NCBI RefSeq assembly: GCF_002939985.1
Contig: NZ_MDFM01000010.1
Location: forward strand, 1 to 64,000
Reading direction: 5' to 3'
Origin: Xanthomonas hortorum pv. cynarae
Lineage (GTDB): Bacteria; Pseudomonadota; Gammaproteobacteria; Xanthomonadales; Xanthomonadaceae
DNA: 64,000 nucleotides
Of this stretch, positions 26,275-34,616 are shown piece after piece. Below the pieces are notes generated by a model. The model saw only the letters and a program-made list of their open reading frames with translations. It was not told the origin of the DNA and searched no databases. The position numbers were made by a program, and so were the translations under genes. The first letter of the stretch is position 1; the number at the start of each line of letters is the position of its first letter.

Positions 26275-27968
26275 GCAAGCGCCATCTGTAAGGCTTCGAT
26301 CTTCACCTTCGGCAACAAGCGCTTGGTGAAATACGCGTCTTCGTAATACTTGATCTTCTCGCAGAGCACCGGACTTGGGATGCCTTCATAGAGGAAGACT
26401 TCCTTGTCAAAGCCCATCGCCTTCAACTCTTGCGGCAGCATCAATGCGCGGCGTTGCTCGGTTTCGGAATAGGACACACTGCTTTGCTTGCCACTGGTGT
26501 GCGACTTGTTCTTCTTGCGCACTGTGGTGTAGCCGAGCATGTCCGAGTAGTCGTTGGCGTCTTGCTGCTCGCGCGGGGCATAGACGATTTGCAACGCATG
26601 GTTGGTGATGATGGTTCGCGAGACATCCTTGCCATAGGTCGCGTCTAACTGCGCCATGCTCTGGATGATCGGCAGCAAGCGAATGTTGTAGCCAGCCATG
26701 TAGCTCACCGCGCTTGCAATGATGTCGACCCGGCCAATTGCCGTGAACTCATCCATCAGCAGCAAGCACTGGTGCTTGAGCGCCGGGTTGTTCTGCGGCA
26801 GCTCTTTGGTGTTGAGGTTGATGAGCTGACTAAACAGCAAGTTGATCAACAGGCGGCTTTCGGCCAGCTTGTTCGGCTGGATGCCGATGTAGATGCTCAT
26901 CTTCTTCTTGCGCACATCAGTCAGCAGGAAGTCGTTGTCGCTGGTTGATGCATCCAGGATCGGGTTGATGAACTGGTTGAGCGGTTCCTTGAACGTGCCC
27001 ATGATCGAGGCAAAGGTCTCTTCGGCTTGCGAGAGCAAATTGTCGAACGCTGTCTTGGCGTCGCGGCCCAGGAACTCGCGCTGCGAGAGCTTTTTGAGGT
27101 AGCCCTTCAAGTCGCTCCCATCCCCAGACGACACGCGATAGAGCAGCCCAAGAGTTGGGAACATCCAGGTGTCTGTCGGGTGCTTGCGCTTGATCTGATC
27201 GTCCAGGCTATCGAACAGATAGAGCGTAAACGCCATGAACGCGTTGCGGGCTTGGCTCACCCAGAACTTTTGGGCGTCAGAGCCATCTGGGTAGAGCATC
27301 GCCGCAACACTCATCAGATCCGACACACGAAAGGCGGGATCCGGCGAGATGTAGCTCAGCGGATTCCAACGGTGGGTGCGACCGTCTTCGGCAAAGGGGT
27401 TGAACAAAAAGACCTCTTGGCCTTGTGTTTTGCGCCAGCCGGAAGTCAGATCAAAGTTTTCCTGCTTGATGTCCAGAACCACCACTGAGCCTTGGTAGTC
27501 GAGCAGATTGGGAATGACGATGCCCACGCCCTTACCGGAACGCGTGGGCGCGGCCAGGATCACAAACTGCTGCCCAGGTAGGCGCACCAACTTGCCGCCG
27601 TGCTTGCCGACCACGATGCCGGTTGGCGACGGTTTAAGCATGTCCTTCTTGGCCAGATCACTGCCTGAGGCAAAGCGCGCGTTGCCATGCAAGGCGGCTG
27701 CTTTCGGCTTGAACAGCGGGATCAGCAGTGCGAACCAGGCCAGGAGCGGCACGCCGAAGCCGATGGCGCCGGCCAGCTTGATCTTGCTGGCATAGGGGGC
27801 GAACTGCGGGAGGTCGAGCGCTTTGACGTAAGACCAGTAGGTGTCGAAGCTGAGCGGTCCAGCCACTTTCAACAGCATCAGGATCAACTGACCGGAAAGG
27901 TAGACCCCTGCAATGAGGGCAAGAAGCAAGAGCACGGCGGCGAAACTGAGCTTGATCTTGCCGGTCAT
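26271..27968 (-). CDS. virD4: VirD4/TraG-family type IV coupling protein
   Basis: A 565-residue coupling ATPase. Two N-terminal membrane segments (about 7-33 and 64-86) precede HGNARFAS, then Walker A APTRSGKG (140-147) and Walker B CLLLMDEFTAIGR in the RecA-like domain. Start context GGAAGG is good. It is the first gene of a three-gene operon ending in an XVIPCD-like effector. No other T4SS genes (virB1-11) occur in the window, so it must work with a channel encoded elsewhere. It could couple the MOBQ relaxases, the zeta effector, or both to that channel. Confidence 0.9.
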   Translation of the reverse strand: MTGKIKLSFAAVLLLLALIAGVYLSGQLILMLLKVAGPLSFDTYWSYVKALDLPQFAPYASKIKLAGAIGFGVPLLAWFALLIPLFKPKAAALHGNARFASGSDLAKKDMLKPSPTGIVVGKHGGKLVRLPGQQFVILAAPTRSGKGVGIVIPNLLDYQGSVVVLDIKQENFDLTSGWRKTQGQEVFLFNPFAEDGRTHRWNPLSYISPDPAFRVSDLMSVAAMLYPDGSDAQKFWVSQARNAFMAFTLYLFDSLDDQIKRKHPTDTWMFPTLGLLYRVSSGDGSDLKGYLKKLSQREFLGRDAKTAFDNLLSQAEETFASIMGTFKEPLNQFINPILDASTSDNDFLLTDVRKKKMSIYIGIQPNKLAESRLLINLLFSQLINLNTKELPQNNPALKHQCLLLMDEFTAIGRVDIIASAVSYMAGYNIRLLPIIQSMAQLDATYGKDVSRTIITNHALQIVYAPREQQDANDYSDMLGYTTVRKKNKSHTSGKQSSVSYSETEQRRALMLPQELKAMGFDKEVFLYEGIPSPVLCEKIKYYEDAYFTKRLLPKVKIEALQMALA

Positions 27969-28231
27969 GACGCGCTGCCTTCCATCTGTGATCCCTGGCT
28001 TGTTTGAAAACGACCGTCCGCTCGCAAGATTACAGGATCACATTGCCCGCTCAGATCGGATGGGCGTTGGCATCCGTGTAGGAATTGTCTGATCTGCACG
28101 CGTGCCAAGACACCAGCAAGGACCTTCTCACTATGCGCCAGAGGGATCGCTGCGCTGGGCTGAGCCGCAATTTTGCGACGTCCTTCGCTGCTCCCCGAGT
28201 TAGACCTTGTCCGTCGCCTAGGTTGTTCGGC

Positions 28232-28585
28232 CTACTCTTTTTCGGCTTTCGAAGGAGACGATGCGGCGAGTGCCGACAGTTGTTTCACAAGCTCTTCCTG
28301 CTGACCCTCGGGCAGCTGGCGCACCAGCTCGATGATCTGACCAAGTCGATCAGACTCGGCGACCAGGGAACTGAGGGACACACCAAGTGCATCGGCCAGA
28401 TCCAAGGCAGTCTTGAGATCTGGGACATGCGTGCCCGTTTCGTAGCGGCTGATGCGAGCCTGAGCGATGCGACTCTCCAATCCAAGAGCGACACCCAAGT
28501 CCTGTTGCACAAGGCCAATTGCTAGGCGGCGCGCTTTAAGCCGCGCAGCGAACAACGACAGGATGTCAGGTTGGGGGATGCTCAT
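28232..28585 (-). CDS. XRE-family transcriptional regulator
   Basis: A 117-residue protein with an N-terminal HTH_3 domain (residues about 10-68: RRLAIGLVQQDLGVALGL, then ARISRYETGTHVPDLKTA) and a helical C-terminus (LGQIIELVRQLPEGQQEE) that probably dimerises. It lies just upstream of the VirD4 operon on the same strand and divergent from a lipoprotein gene. A 15-base palindrome near its own start is a likely operator, so it probably represses itself and may control the T4SS-linked operon. Confidence 0.88.
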   Translation of the reverse strand: MSIPQPDILSLFAARLKARRLAIGLVQQDLGVALGLESRIAQARISRYETGTHVPDLKTALDLADALGVSLSSLVAESDRLGQIIELVRQLPEGQQEELVKQLSALAASSPSKAEKE

Positions 28586-28623
28586 CCCTACAAGGATGAA
28601 CGTGAGTTACGCGCCTTGCAAAA

Positions 28624-28654
28624 ATTCGTTGAACGAATCATTCGTTGAACGCAT
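28624..28654. promoter_or_regulatory. Palindromic operator pair upstream of the XRE regulator
   Basis: ATTCGTT-G-AACGAAT (28624-28638) is a perfect palindrome. A second, imperfect copy ATTCGTTGAACGCAT follows at 28640-28654, sixteen bases on, about one and a half helix turns. Both lie in the divergent intergenic region about 40-70 bases upstream of the XRE gene. The arrangement suits cooperative binding of a dimeric XRE repressor. Confidence 0.7.
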
Positions 28655-28775
28655 ACTGACGTTGCCCCGGCACGCTGTCAACTGCAACGGGGCCGATGCC
28701 TGAGGCGGCCATGCCGGCCTTAAACGGCTATGCATCTGTGCCAATCCGTTTGCTCTCGCTTATCCAAGGATTCCT

Positions 28776-29087
28776 ATGTCCAAAGCTCGCTTTGCCATCA
28801 TCGGCACGTTGATCGTCTCTCTAGTGGCTTGCTCTGGCGGCGGCCCCGCTGAGACTGAGCGGGAGCACGCTTTTTTGCAGTTCGTCAAAGCGAACAGCAA
28901 CGAAGAGGCGCGCATCGAAGACTTCGAGAGTAACCAGTGCACGAAGGCGGAAGGTGCGCCCAGCTACACCTGTGACGTAAGTGCCAAGGTTGAAGCCATG
29001 GAGCGGGACTTTGGTCATCAAATGGATGGGGTCTACACCTTCACCAAGGTGGGCGGCACTTGGAAGATCACCGGCCGCGTCCAATAG
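28776..29087 (+). CDS. Small lipoprotein
   Basis: A 103-residue lipoprotein. The N-terminus is a lipoprotein signal (KARFAIIGTLIVSLVAC) with lipobox LVAC, lipidated Cys19. The mature part contains two further cysteines and ends in a YTFTKVGGTWKITGRVQ strand pattern, seen in small secreted alpha/beta folds of the DUF4878/NTF2-like kind. AAGGA precedes the ATG. It is followed 49 bases later by a small membrane-protein gene. Such pairs occur on mobile elements; entry exclusion is a possibility but is not shown by sequence. Confidence 0.75.
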   Translation: MSKARFAIIGTLIVSLVACSGGGPAETEREHAFLQFVKANSNEEARIEDFESNQCTKAEGAPSYTCDVSAKVEAMERDFGHQMDGVYTFTKVGGTWKITGRVQ

Positions 29088-29136
29088 CCATCCGTCTGCA
29101 ATCAACGATGGTCCCATTCTGTTCTCAGGAGTTCAC

Positions 29137-29529
29137 ATGACCGTTAGCACGTTTCTCATCTTGCTTGCCCTGGGCACAGCGGTGCTGGTCGCATTTGCCG
29201 TCAATCGGGCTGACCGATTGCGCAACCAACGGGAGGTCTTTGGTCGGGAGTTTGATCACTCCTATTTTGGGCGACAAGGAGCTTTGGCGATCTCGATTGA
29301 GCGGTCGCGGTTGAAAATTCGTGTCGGCAGGACAGTGAAGATCTACCCGTTGATGGATGTTCGCTCTTGGGAGAAGCACTGGCACAAATCAAGGCGGGAA
29401 GGAACGATCACGGTCAGCGTTCGAGATGTGGATCATCCAGTCTGGACGATCAAGTTCGGCAGCGAGCGCGAGATGAACCAGTGGTATGAGATCTTGAATC
29501 AGGCGATCAATGAGGGCGAGAAGCTCTGA
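29137..29529 (+). CDS. Small membrane-anchored protein, possibly DUF4755
   Basis: A 130-residue protein from the ATG with AGGAG upstream (the frame is open further left, but without a start signal). One N-terminal membrane segment (STFLILLALGTAVLVAFAV) is followed by a cytoplasmic domain of beta strands (GALAISIERSRLKIRVG ... TITVSVRD ... WTIKFGSEREMNQWYEIL) with a terminal helix. It resembles a PH-like fold, perhaps the DUF4755 family. Function unknown; it is probably cotranscribed with the lipoprotein gene. Confidence 0.68.
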   Translation: MTVSTFLILLALGTAVLVAFAVNRADRLRNQREVFGREFDHSYFGRQGALAISIERSRLKIRVGRTVKIYPLMDVRSWEKHWHKSRREGTITVSVRDVDHPVWTIKFGSEREMNQWYEILNQAINEGEKL

Positions 29530-29595
29530 CCGACTTCTGTGCAGCCATGACGTCGCCGCCTTGACGATTAGTGATTCTCTGATACGAATCATGGC

Positions 29596-29823
29596 ATGAA
29601 ACAGAACTCAAAAATCCATAACAGAACATTGAAGGCCAGCTCGTCGCTTGACCGCGACGAGCTGCATTTCCGCGAGGAGCTTTTGACGCATTGCGTTGAA
29701 GAATTCCTGGAGAAGGGCTTCGGCCTAGATCCTCACCTTGAACAAGCGCTCGACGGATACCGATCTGGCCGCTACGACATGCCTGCCTTGCAGCGCGAGA
29801 TCATGCGGCCCTACCTACATTGA
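29596..29823 (+). CDS. Small hypothetical protein
   Basis: A 75-residue, charged, helical protein (DELHFREELLTHCVEEFLEKGFGLD). TTGACG at 29561 and TACGAA at 29583 form a possible promoter with a 16-base spacer, overlapping an inverted repeat (GATTC/GAATC) that could be an operator. Its end overlaps the end of the convergent relaxase gene by nine bases. Family not recognised. Confidence 0.55.
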   Translation: MKQNSKIHNRTLKASSSLDRDELHFREELLTHCVEEFLEKGFGLDPHLEQALDGYRSGRYDMPALQREIMRPYLH

Positions 29824-30660
29824 CGTATCCGAGGCCGCCTCGCCCGCTTGACCGTCCGTTCTGACCTCACCGCCTGGGTTCTGGGGCGCGAGCACTTCAT
29901 TGGCGCTGAGAGCAAGACGTCTGTCTGCAAACGCTCGCTCCGCACTGTGCCCTTCCGGAACATCCATGAGCACCCCGCCAGACCGATAACGGTTGAGCAA
30001 TGATGCAAAACCCGCTTCGCCTTCGACTAGTGCTGAACGATCAGCTCGCATGGTCTGTGTTGCCGTTGTCACTGGATGAGGCTCATCTACTCTGGCTTGA
30101 ACACCTGCCCTCGACAGATGAGCATTGATCTGAGCGGCGACCATTGCCCGGATCCACTCCACCTCAGTCCGTCCATTAATGGGTCCATCCAGTTCGCGCG
30201 TCTTGGCAGCTAGACCTTCGGGGGTCATCTTCCGTGTAGTGGCAAGCAAGTGCGCATAGAAGTGCCGTGAATCGCCTTGGACCGGGGCGTGTGAGCTTGC
30301 CTGGATCGCAAAGCCATACCGATCCACCAAGCGGTGAGCTAAGTTTTCGATGAGATCCCAGCGCTGCGCATCGTTCAGCTCATGCGGGAGCGAAACACAG
30401 AAGTTCCGACACAGCGTGCTGTCCTTGCGCTTCTCGGCAGCTTCTGCCGCCGTCCAAAGCGCCTGAGGATCATCAGCCCAGGCCGGGGAACCCGTTGGAA
30501 CAAAGCATCGAGTTCGGAGCACACCTCGGCGCGCGCGATAGTCGTGCAGTTTTCCGCCCGGCTCAGTGAGAAGCATCGCACCCCGATATGCGGCCGCAGC
30601 AATGGCGGATTGATTTTTAGAACGGCTGAATGGTTTGACGCGAACATGAAAGATAGCCAT
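29815..30660 (-). CDS. Second MobA/MobL-type relaxase, short and diverged
   Basis: About 281 residues from MAIFHVRVKPFSRSKNQS, eight codons into the open frame. It aligns with the N-terminal relaxase domain of the protein at 10726-12369 (AAAAYRG; LPHELNDAQRW). The histidine cluster is altered to SRHFYAHLL, keeping two of the three usual histidines, and the long C-terminal region is missing. It may be an accessory or inactive relaxase, or a remnant of another mobilisable element. No clear oriT signature accompanies it. Confidence 0.75.
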   Translation of the reverse strand: MAIFHVRVKPFSRSKNQSAIAAAAYRGAMLLTEPGGKLHDYRARRGVLRTRCFVPTGSPAWADDPQALWTAAEAAEKRKDSTLCRNFCVSLPHELNDAQRWDLIENLAHRLVDRYGFAIQASSHAPVQGDSRHFYAHLLATTRKMTPEGLAAKTRELDGPINGRTEVEWIRAMVAAQINAHLSRAGVQARVDEPHPVTTATQTMRADRSALVEGEAGFASLLNRYRSGGVLMDVPEGHSAERAFADRRLALSANEVLAPQNPGGEVRTDGQAGEAASDTSM

Positions 30661-30684
30661 GTGGGACCAAAGAGTGAAGGTCAC

Positions 30685-31144
30685 TCCTGTATGACCTCAA
30701 GTTTCTCCCCCAGCAAGAGCAAAAAAGTATAAAAATCGCGCCACAATCGAATGCCTAAAGAGTGATGGTTTTTAAGCCCCGCGACCATCATTTATATGCA
30801 GTTCATTTCTAATGAATGTGAATTAAACTCTGCGAAGATCTTCTTCAACGCCTAATCTTGCTCTTATAATAAAATATAATAAGGCGGCCTTTAGGCGTCT
30901 ATTTTCCAAAAATAAACACTATAAAAAGTTGACTAGTGATGAAACCCGGAAGCGCGCGAAAGCGCCACCCCATAAAGGTTTAGCTCAATTAACCTAATTA
31001 ACTTTTAAAATGCTCTTGCCACTTATTCGCCTCAATCATTAAGACACCGAGGCGTCGACTAAATCCATTATTTCATTTTTTTTATCATTGACAGTTTAAA
31101 GACTGATGTTATCGCTGGATCATCTTCAACCCAAAGGAAAGTCG
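30685..31144. other. AT-rich non-coding region with inverted repeats
   Basis: About 460 bases without a credible gene and much richer in A and T than the surroundings. Two inverted repeats stand out: TGATGGT/ACCATCA (30763-30790) and ACGCCTAA/TTAGGCGT (30848-30898), the latter enclosing an AT-only core around ATAATAAAATATAATAA. It could be a promoter/attachment region for the recombinase at 31145, or part of a replication or transfer origin. Confidence 0.4.
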
Positions 31145-32536
31145 ATGACTCCAAAGCAAAACCAACCACCCGTTGTCCCTCTCATCAATGATGGCGAACA
31201 CCTTCACTTCAAATCCATTCAAGTCGGAAAAACACTGTTTAATGACGTTACTGTTCGCGGACGACAAGCCGCGATCCAATTAAGCGAGATGCTACAAAGT
31301 GCCTGGCAAACTTTCTGTGCATCTCGCACTCGCCGTCCTCGATCACGCTATCCAGAAGCACTTCCCACAGGATCACCTGCCCGGCTGCTCTCTGTGGAGA
31401 TCGCGGATTACCTCAAAGACATGGCGCGCCGTGATCTGCAGGACACCACGATCAACTCTGCCGCTCGATCCCTCAAAATTTTACGCCTGACCTGTGGAGA
31501 TGTGCCTGTTTCACAGATCGACCATCAACACATTCACCAGATGTGGGATGTCTTGCGTTGGGCACCACCGGGCCTGACCAGCAACCCACGGTTCGAGTCC
31601 ATGAGCGCCGAAGACATTATCCGCGAAGGCACAGCACTCAACGTGCCCTGCCCCGCAAGCGCCACGACCGAGCTGCATCGCCGAATGGTGACAAGCTTCT
31701 TCAATGCGTTGCTCAAAACGAAAGCTGTTGCGCACTCGCCGATGGCAGCGTTCAAGCCCAAGAAGCCATCACTCCTCACCAACACCACAACACCATCCAG
31801 GCTCTTGTCGTCCAGTGATATTCAGAAGATCTTCGATCCTGCGACCTTCAATGCCTGGGCGTCTAAGTTCCCTCATCGGTGGTGGGGGCCGATTTTAGGC
31901 CTTTACACGGGGGCACGTATCAATGAAGTCGCGCAACTGAAAGTTGCTGACATCATCTTGGAACAAGGTCAGTGGTGCATGGCTATCCGAATGACGGCAG
32001 ACGATGATCTCGCCCAGTCTAACGGTGCTCAGACCCGCCAACGCCTCAAAGGCAAGAGCGCAATCCGCAAGATCCCGTTGCATCCTGAGGTGATCAATGC
32101 CGGCTTCTTGGACTTCGTTGCCGACATCAAGGCCTGTGGCCATCCCAGACTGTTCCCGCACTTGTCTGCTGGCAAGAACAAGAAAAGCGGCGCGAGCAAC
32201 TGCCGGTATAGCCAAGGGCTTTTGAACCAATTCAGCGACTACCTCAAAGATCTTGGCTTCGCCAAAGGCATCGGCTTCCATGGCTTCCGACACACCCTGG
32301 CCACAGAGCTTCATGCGGCAGGCATCACGCCTCATGACATTGCTTTGCTCACGGGACATTCGCTGGTTAAGAGCGTGCCAGTGCTGCAAGACCACTACAT
32401 CCATAAGTCCTCTGGCAATGTCATGCAAAGACAACTTGCAGCACTATCGCTTTATCAGCCGAGCGTTCAATTGCCGGTGTATCAGCAGGGCCAGTTCAAA
32501 GAGAAGCTGCGTAAGGGCGCGAAGATGTATCCTTAA
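31145..32536 (+). CDS. Internal tyrosine recombinase
   Basis: About 463 residues from the ATG preceded by AAAGGAAAG; an in-frame ATG lies 13 codons earlier. Catalytic residues are present in order: Arg in TGARINEVAQ, His-Arg in FHGFRHTLATEL, His in LTGHS and Tyr in LQDHYIHKS. It is not closely related to the two tRNA-linked integrases. It lies inside the element with no obvious attachment repeats, so it may come from a smaller element that entered this island or may serve a resolution function. A degenerate copy of its C-terminus follows. Confidence 0.88.
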   Translation: MTPKQNQPPVVPLINDGEHLHFKSIQVGKTLFNDVTVRGRQAAIQLSEMLQSAWQTFCASRTRRPRSRYPEALPTGSPARLLSVEIADYLKDMARRDLQDTTINSAARSLKILRLTCGDVPVSQIDHQHIHQMWDVLRWAPPGLTSNPRFESMSAEDIIREGTALNVPCPASATTELHRRMVTSFFNALLKTKAVAHSPMAAFKPKKPSLLTNTTTPSRLLSSSDIQKIFDPATFNAWASKFPHRWWGPILGLYTGARINEVAQLKVADIILEQGQWCMAIRMTADDDLAQSNGAQTRQRLKGKSAIRKIPLHPEVINAGFLDFVADIKACGHPRLFPHLSAGKNKKSGASNCRYSQGLLNQFSDYLKDLGFAKGIGFHGFRHTLATELHAAGITPHDIALLTGHSLVKSVPVLQDHYIHKSSGNVMQRQLAALSLYQPSVQLPVYQQGQFKEKLRKGAKMYP

Positions 32537-32696
32537 GACGAGCAATGACAGCTACCAACACCATGCTGCACAGATGCAGCATGGCTTGGGAATTTGTTCA
32601 GTGTAGGGGTGAGTCACCTCATCACCAGGGTTTCCACGATCAATTCCCAAATCGGGCTAGATCCTAAAAGCGGGGCACGAAGGCTCACCACTATCA

Positions 32697-33029
32697 ATGA
32701 GCAACCACCGAGGTCTACATTGGACCTTGGTCAAACTCAGCAACTACTTGAAAGCCTTGGGCTTCGCGAAGGGCATTGGCTCTCACGCCTTCCAGCATAC
32801 ACTCGATGCCAAAGATGTGCGGGTTGAATACATCGCTCTGATCACAGGTCATGCCCTCAATAAGAAGGCTCCGGTTCTGCAGGACAACTACATCCACCGC
32901 TCGCCGCAGCTAGTGCGAGAGCGTCAAATCGCGGCATTGGCAAAATACAACCCGCCCGTGGTGCTTCCTGTATGCCAGCGTGGACAGTTCAAGGAAAAGC
33001 TTGGCAAAGGGGCGAGGATGTCTCCCTGA
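32697..33029 (+). pseudogene. Degenerate partial copy of the recombinase C-terminus
   Basis: The 110-residue frame repeats the last 100 residues of the upstream recombinase (LGFAKGIG, then APVLQDNYIHRS and RGQFKEKLGKGARMSP). The catalytic FRH has become FQH, and the following loop is replaced by unrelated residues of different length. The start is not natural. It is a remnant of a second recombinase, left by tandem duplication or replacement of its C-terminus. Confidence 0.8.
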
Positions 33030-33112
33030 GAACCGAGTTCTGAATTTAGCGGTCGGTTTGACAAACCAGGATCTTGCACTATTTGTATTGCACATCCCCC
33101 ACGCCGAACCCT

Positions 33113-33652
33113 ATGCGCTACTCCCTCCCCTATGTTGCTACCCTCTTTCACCAGTCGCTCCAAGATGCCGCAAGCGACGCACTTGAAAAGTTACTGGTGA
33201 AAGACCGAGATCGCATGGCCCACGAGGCAACGTTGCTCTACATGCAGCAACGAGAAGCGGCTGAGGAAGCCGCGATTGCCGACTATCACCGAGGAGTAGT
33301 GATAGAGAGTGTCCAGACACGTCGATGGATGCGATTGTGGGACGCAAGCCGGGAATGGGCGGATGCATTTGCGAATTTTATCGTTCTCGATAACCTCGCC
33401 CTGCCTGAAGCAAGTCAGCAAGCGACCGAACACTTGGCCGACGCTTACTCCAGATACCGCTGCCCTACCCTCATCCAAACCGCCAGCGCTTGGCTCACGC
33501 CTCATCCATTGCGGCAGGACGTGCTGATTTCACCTGCCGCTGTCCTTTTGGACGACAAGGGGTATGACCTGCACTCCGTTGTGTCGGGAATGCATCGGAG
33601 CTGTCCAGCGTCAGGACAAATCATTGGCTCCAGCTTTTGGGGTGATCGGTAG
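33113..33652 (+). CDS. Hypothetical helical protein
   Basis: About 179 residues from MRYSLPYVATL; the frame opens 13 codons earlier. The composition is protein-like, with long amphipathic helices (ALEKLLVKDRDRMAHEATLL). No motif is recognised, and no good ribosome binding site is seen. Its last 42 bases overlap the end of the convergent gene at 33611, so the C-terminus may be an extension gained after loss of the original stop. Confidence 0.5.
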   Translation: MRYSLPYVATLFHQSLQDAASDALEKLLVKDRDRMAHEATLLYMQQREAAEEAAIADYHRGVVIESVQTRRWMRLWDASREWADAFANFIVLDNLALPEASQQATEHLADAYSRYRCPTLIQTASAWLTPHPLRQDVLISPAAVLLDDKGYDLHSVVSGMHRSCPASGQIIGSSFWGDR

Positions 33653-34582
33653 CTCCATCTTCTGCAATGCCATCCAGCTCAATTCCTGGACTTCAAAATG
33701 GGTTTGCATCGCTCTATCTGATGCCACCCTGGATGACTCCATCTCTTCCCCAAAAGTGTAGTCATCGTGCTTGACTGCATCAATTCCGCCCCGCTCTTGG
33801 GCAAGTCGCAGCGCCTCAACCAAGGCGACCAGTTCACCAGTGTTATTGATAATCCGAACAAAGCCACCAAAATTCATTGCGACCAAATCGACTTCCTCGT
33901 GCTCACCTTGGCAAAGGAGGCCCAGATAGCGCTGAAACTCTTGAGCCTTCAAGCCCATCTGAATCCAGCGATTACGGTATGAAACTCCCACACTTTGAGA
34001 CGCCAAAGCCCTCAAAGAGACGCTGGTGCAAGCTAGTATCTGCTCTGGATCGACACTGTTATCTAGTATCGCAAGTCGAAGCTGCTCTTGAATGCTGAGC
34101 CGAACGATCTCCTCCTGATAGGGTCGCGAGGGTTCATCAGTTACGGCCAATATGTATGGTTCAATGCGTAAAGGATGCACCCCACCAGACGTGCTCCTGT
34201 CATCCCAGTAGACAAAGTGATGGCAAAGCGACGAGCGAAACAACACATTCAGAGCAGCTGTTGGTCTAGACGACTCTTGATCAGTTGACCTCGCCGCCAA
34301 CGCCATTAGAACCTGATAGGCCCGCTTGGTCCTGAATTCTTTTTGCTCACCACGATCTTTCTCAACCCACTCTGCCTTTATATCGGATCGGAGCGCCTTA
34401 ACCTCGAAGAGAAAGAAACGGCTTTCGATAGTCTGGATTAGATCGCCCAACTTAGCCTCGGCGTTTCCAGACATATTGATGGACGCGTCGCACGGCCATC
34501 GCCTGTTTTTGGCCCCTACTGCCTGCATCCACTGCACGTCGCGAATTGCGGATACCACTGAAACTTCCCAGAGCTTAGCCAT
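33611..34582 (-). CDS. Partner protein of the STAND NTPase, possible nuclease fold
   Basis: A 323-residue protein of unrecognised family. Near residues 45-75 the pattern AEAKLGDLIQTIES followed by FFLFEVKALRSD resembles a PD-(D/E)xK core (acidic residue, strand, E-x-K). GAGAAGG precedes the ATG. It lies 34 bases after the large NTPase gene on the same strand, so the two form an operon and probably one defence system. The nuclease idea rests on one weak motif. Confidence 0.6.
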   Translation of the reverse strand: MAKLWEVSVVSAIRDVQWMQAVGAKNRRWPCDASINMSGNAEAKLGDLIQTIESRFFLFEVKALRSDIKAEWVEKDRGEQKEFRTKRAYQVLMALAARSTDQESSRPTAALNVLFRSSLCHHFVYWDDRSTSGGVHPLRIEPYILAVTDEPSRPYQEEIVRLSIQEQLRLAILDNSVDPEQILACTSVSLRALASQSVGVSYRNRWIQMGLKAQEFQRYLGLLCQGEHEEVDLVAMNFGGFVRIINNTGELVALVEALRLAQERGGIDAVKHDDYTFGEEMESSRVASDRAMQTHFEVQELSWMALQKMELPITPKAGANDLS

Positions 34583-34616
34583 GACGCCTTCTCAAATTTG
34601 AAAAATCTCAAAACCT

